Notes under the pieces: generated by a model
Databases searched by the model: none
What the model was told of the DNA's origin: nothing
The model's input: the letters and a program-made list of their open reading frames with translations, nothing else
Part shown: positions 61,241-64,000 of the stretch, one piece after another
Position numbering within the stretch: the stretch's first letter is position 1
Layout of the letters: every line of letters begins with the position of its first letter
Origin: CAZFGK01 sp964518635
Lineage (GTDB): Bacteria; Zixibacteria; MSB-5A5; GN15; FEB-12
Direction of reading: 5' to 3'
Assembly: GCA_964518635.1 (NCBI GenBank)
Contig: CAZFGK010000004.1
Span: 62,001-126,000, forward strand
Length of the DNA stretch: 64,000 nt
Made by a program: the position numbers and the translations under genes

Positions 61241-62232
61241 CGATTCCCTCGGTGATAATCCATGTTCATAGACTTGTGTACGGCGTCCATCGTTTCACGT
61301 GCGCGGACCCTTGCCCGTTTGGATCCGTCTTGCAGCACATCCCAGATATCATCGGGACGAGCGGCAATTTCTGATCGCTTCTGTCGTAATGGAGCGAGTG
61401 ATTGATTGATATTGGCGGCGAGACGTTTCTTACAATCAACACAGCCAAGGGCGCCGGTTCGGCAATCACGATTGATCTCTTCAGTCTCCGATGCAGAATA
61501 AACTTTGTGCATCGTAAAAACCGGACAGATATCCGGATTCCCCGGATCCCCTTTGCGCAATTTGTTCGGATCAGTGAAATAGGTCCGCACCCGCTGCTCG
61601 GTCTGCTGTTCAGTGAATTCGAGCGGGATATGGTTGTCGTATGATTTCGACATCTTTCGGTTGTCGGTCCCCGGAATCAACGGAACCGTCGTGAACATCG
61701 CTTCCGGCAGACGAAACACCGGTCCATAGAGCTGATTGAATCGCTCGGCAAGGTCTTTGGTCAGCCAGATATGTTTCTCCTGATCCTTCCCCACCGGCAC
61801 TTTGTCTGCGTTGTAGATGAGGATATCGGCCGCCTGCAAGACCGGATAGCCGAGGAATCCGTAGGAATCAAGCTGCTCTTTCTTATCCAGATAGGTGGGA
61901 AGACGAGTCAGCGTCGGCACGGTGATGAGCATCGAAAAAATCAGATGCAGTTCGGCATGTTCGATGACATCCGACTGAATAAAGATCGCGCACTTTTTGG
62001 GGTCGAGTCCGGCCGCCAGAAAATCGATCCCCATCTGCAAGATTTGGTCTTTGATCACGCCGGGATTTTCGTAACCGGAGGTAAGGGCATGCCAGTCGAC
62101 GATACACAGAAACATTTGATAGTCATTTTGCAGACGCACCCAGTTCTTGAGTGCCCCCTCGAGGTTCCCGAGGTGGAGGGCACCGGAGGGCTGCATGCCG
62201 GAGAGGATAGTTTCCTGAGGAGTGGCTGACAT
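61237..62232 (-). CDS. trpS: Tryptophanyl-tRNA synthetase
   Basis: Charges tRNA-Trp with tryptophan. The 331-residue class I synthetase shows the HIGH-type motif SGMQPSGALHLGNLEGAL near residue 11, the tryptophan pocket residues in GYPVLQAADILIYNADKVPVG, and the KMSKS motif NRKMSKSYDN near residue 195. A CVDCKK segment with Cys near residue 265 is present, as in iron-sulfur or zinc-type TrpRS variants, but a full four-Cys set was not confirmed. It is the first gene of trpS-scpA-scpB-rluB. Confidence 0.96.
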   Translation of the reverse strand: MSATPQETILSGMQPSGALHLGNLEGALKNWVRLQNDYQMFLCIVDWHALTSGYENPGVIKDQILQMGIDFLAAGLDPKKCAIFIQSDVIEHAELHLIFSMLITVPTLTRLPTYLDKKEQLDSYGFLGYPVLQAADILIYNADKVPVGKDQEKHIWLTKDLAERFNQLYGPVFRLPEAMFTTVPLIPGTDNRKMSKSYDNHIPLEFTEQQTEQRVRTYFTDPNKLRKGDPGNPDICPVFTMHKVYSASETEEINRDCRTGALGCVDCKKRLAANINQSLAPLRQKRSEIAARPDDIWDVLQDGSKRARVRARETMDAVHKSMNMDYHRGNR

Positions 62233-62403
62233 ATGTGGATGTTATAGCAGAGCATCGAAGGGAGCAAACAAAAGGTGGGGAGATTTTTTCCGTTTGAGTT
62301 GAGGAAGATCACCTGTTTGCAGACAAACCCGCCCGTACTAGCGCACGAGATCGATACTTCGGTTCTTGATTCTTCGGTTTAGATTCTTCTGTACAGCCGG
62401 CTG

Positions 62404-62618
62404 GGTGGCACACCCGTTCTGACGGGTGTGAGTCGGTGATCCCCCCGTGCATTCATTGATCTTTCGCCTAAGTTCATCCCAGGAGGCAGAGCTTACTTCA
62501 CACGATCTTTTGCACTCGTCGAATTATGGCTAAAGGATATTCTCCTTGCGACATGTTCGTCCAAGTTTTGAAGCCCTCATCACTGATTCACACCCATAAG
62601 AATGGGTGTGCCACTCAG
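62404..62618. repeat. Inverted pair of CACACCC hairpin repeats (MITE-like)
   Basis: The left arm (62404-62440) contains GTGGCACACCCGTTCTGACG and continues GGGTGTGAGTCGGTGAT. The right arm (62579-62618) is its inverted copy with several changes, some compensating within the internal hairpin (CACACCCG/CGGGTGTG on the left, CACACCCAT/ATGGGTGTG on the right). The arms flank about 140 bp without coding potential. Confidence 0.75.
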
Positions 62619-62630
62619 CGGATGCAAGAA

Positions 62631-62703
62631 GATGCTTCGACAGGCTCAGCATGAAGAAATAATGAAAAACTCTTAGTTTCACCCTGAGCTTGTCGAAGGG
62701 TCT
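62631..62703. repeat. Two REP-like repeats in inverted orientation
   Basis: GATGCTTCGACAGGCTCAGC at 62631-62650 (running on to ATGAAG) and CACCCTGAGCTTGTCGAAGG from 62680 onward are inverted relative to each other, with about 22 bp between. They belong to the same family as the four copies at 46392-46673. Confidence 0.85.
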
Positions 62704-62734
62704 TCTTACTCCATATTCCTAAAAATCATCCTGT

Positions 62735-62763
62735 TTGACTTGCGTGTCACTTAGCCCTACCTT
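62735..62763 (+). promoter_or_regulatory. Candidate promoter of the DEAD-box helicase gene
   Basis: TTGACT (62735-62740), a 17-base spacer and TACCTT (62758-62763). The resulting leader would be about 140 nt and contains nested complementarity: TTTGCC with GGGCAAA enclosing GAGG-TAA-CCTC. Confidence 0.5.
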
Positions 62764-62906
62764 ATCCACAATTGACTGATCGTTTGCCGAGGTAACCTCG
62801 CGTTGCAGGCGGGCAAAGTGCCCCATTCGGTAGCTTCCAGTCTGCACATCCAATCCGCTCCTGACCGATCGTCGAGCGGGATTACAAGAAAGCACCATCT
62901 ATTGTG

Positions 62907-64000
62907 ATGACTGTCGCCAAAGGGACCTTCTATGGGCTCGGTATTGCTCCGCGCCTTCTCGAAACACTCGAGAAAAACAAATTCGTCACCCCCACCCCGA
63001 TTCAGCAGCAGGCAATTCCTGTTGCTCTGCTCGGTACCGACATTGTCGGTATTGCGCAGACCGGAACCGGAAAGACTCTCGCCTTCGCCATTCCGACGAT
63101 TCAGCGTCTCGCTCGTCTGAAAGGACAGGCCCTGATCATTCTGCCGACGCGCGAACTTGCCATGCAGGTGGAAGAGACATTTGAGAAAATGGGACGTGAT
63201 TTCGGACTTCGCTGCGCTATTCTGATCGGCGGAAAATCGATCAATCCGCAGATCGATCAACTGCGTAAAGGGCCGCATGTGATTGTCGGGACCCCCGGTC
63301 GTATTATCGATCATCTTGAGCAGCGAACTCTTCGGATGGATGAAGTCCATACGCTGATTCTTGATGAAGCCGACCGGATGTTTGACATGGGCTTTCAGCC
63401 GCAGATCGAGAAGATTCTGCAGAAAGTCCCGACTGAACGTCAGACCATGCTCTTCTCTGCGACCATGCCGCCGGCAATTTCGAAACTAGCCGCCAAACAT
63501 CTCAAAGGGCCGATCCGAATTGAAGTCGCCCCTCCGGGAAAGACGATTGATGCTATCGCGCAGGAGGTCTACCTCGTCTCGCGTGAACAGAAACTCGATC
63601 TCCTTGTTCGGCTGCTTCATGACAATCAGGGAACGATTCTTGTATTCTCAAGAACCCGTCACTCCGCTGAACGTTTGTGTCGGATGCTCAAGGGTATGGG
63701 ACAAAATGCGGCTGAAATTCATGCCGACCGTTCGATGGCGCAGCGGAAAGAGGCACTCGAAGGATTCAAGCGTGGAAAGTATCGCATTCTGATCGCGACG
63801 GATATTGCTTCCCGCGGCATTGATGTCACCGGTATCGAACTGGTGGTGAATTATGATATTCCTGAGAATCCTGAAGATTATGTGCATCGTATCGGGCGAA
63901 CTGGTCGCGCCGGACGTTCGGGGAAAGCGATTACCTTTGCCTCCCCGGATCAGAAAGCAAAGCTGGCGGAGATTGAAAAACTCACCCGTTTGATGCTCAA
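62907..64000 (+). CDS. DEAD-box RNA helicase (RhlE-like), 3' end outside the window
   Basis: An ATP-dependent RNA helicase; 364 codons are visible and the frame is open to the window end. Motifs occur in order: Q motif (FVTPTPIQQQAIP), I (AQTGTGKT near residue 50), Ia (PTREL), GG, Ib (TPGR), II (DEAD near residue 153), III (SAT), IV (LVFSRTR), V (ATDIASRGID) and VI (HRIGRTGRAG). The short N-terminus and motif spacing fit the RhlE type used in ribosome assembly and RNA decay. The ATG at 62907 is not preceded by a recognisable ribosome binding site, and GTG at 62904 is in frame. Confidence 0.93.
   Translation, partial: MTVAKGTFYGLGIAPRLLETLEKNKFVTPTPIQQQAIPVALLGTDIVGIAQTGTGKTLAFAIPTIQRLARLKGQALIILPTRELAMQVEETFEKMGRDFGLRCAILIGGKSINPQIDQLRKGPHVIVGTPGRIIDHLEQRTLRMDEVHTLILDEADRMFDMGFQPQIEKILQKVPTERQTMLFSATMPPAISKLAAKHLKGPIRIEVAPPGKTIDAIAQEVYLVSREQKLDLLVRLLHDNQGTILVFSRTRHSAERLCRMLKGMGQNAAEIHADRSMAQRKEALEGFKRGKYRILIATDIASRGIDVTGIELVVNYDIPENPEDYVHRIGRTGRAGRSGKAITFASPDQKAKLAEIEKLTRLML

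Larger units (their letters stand above)
62233..62906. other. Repeat-rich intergenic region upstream of the helicase
   Basis: A gap of about 670 bp between divergent trpS and the DEAD-box gene. It holds a pair of inverted 37-40-bp repeats, two REP-like repeats, a likely helicase promoter and a structured leader. No coding sequence or RNA gene can be supported inside it. Confidence 0.7.

Overview
The window reads as ordinary, densely coded chromosome of a Gram-negative bacterium with an LPS-type envelope. It has heptose, heptosyltransferase and lipid A acyltransferase genes, an OmpA protein, rod-shape genes and type IV pilus retraction. Three secreted proteins carry a two-repeat, dockerin-like calcium module (VDIADLT.LVD.LF). 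Such modules, together with OmpA carrying thrombospondin type 3 repeats, are frequent in FCB-group candidate phyla such as Zixibacteria. That placement is an inference from gene style, not a phylogenetic result. No phage, transposase or CRISPR array was seen.

Layout. 1-8 kb: pyrE, acpS, a roadblock-like protein, a B12-dependent ribonucleotide reductase, a degenerate polysaccharide deacetylase and pyruvate kinase. 8-12 kb: a pseudo-receiver protein, a DinB-like protein, a PQQ-type propeller and two dockerin-like secreted proteins. 12.2-31.2 kb: one collinear minus-strand run. In transcription order it holds glycosyltransferases and flippase-like membrane proteins, a WecA-type transferase, accA, a PTS EIIA protein, mreC-mreD-mrdA-rodA, a retropepsin-like protein, an outer membrane protein, gapA-pgk-tpiA-secG and tRNA-Leu(GAG). 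33.5-36.7 kb: pyrR-pyrB-pyrC with a readable promoter, a PyrR-binding RNA motif and a helix that reaches the pyrR ribosome binding site. 38.1-45.2 kb: accC-gcvH-gcvPA-DUF2007-thioredoxin(Sec)-thioredoxin(Cys)-gcvPB, bounded by a promoter and a terminator. 46.4-50.2 kb: a repeat-rich gap, OmpA, pilT and accB. 50.4-58.5 kb: a peptidase, split heptose-synthesis genes, a heptosyltransferase, a lipid A acyltransferase and a metallopeptidase. 58.5-62.2 kb: trpS-scpA-scpB-rluB. 62.2-64 kb: a second repeat-rich gap and a DEAD-box helicase cut by the window end.

The main finding is an apparent selenoprotein at 40573-41418. Two open segments are joined in frame by a single TGA, at the exact position of the first cysteine of a thioredoxin CxxC motif. 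Homology continues on both sides, a tandem paralogue has cysteine there, and a hairpin with a GGUC loop lies just downstream as a bacterial SECIS would. The gene sits inside the glycine cleavage operon. Other notable points are the PyrR leader, a NodB-fold protein lacking its metal ligands, a receiver domain lacking its acidic pair, and two families of palindromic intergenic repeats.
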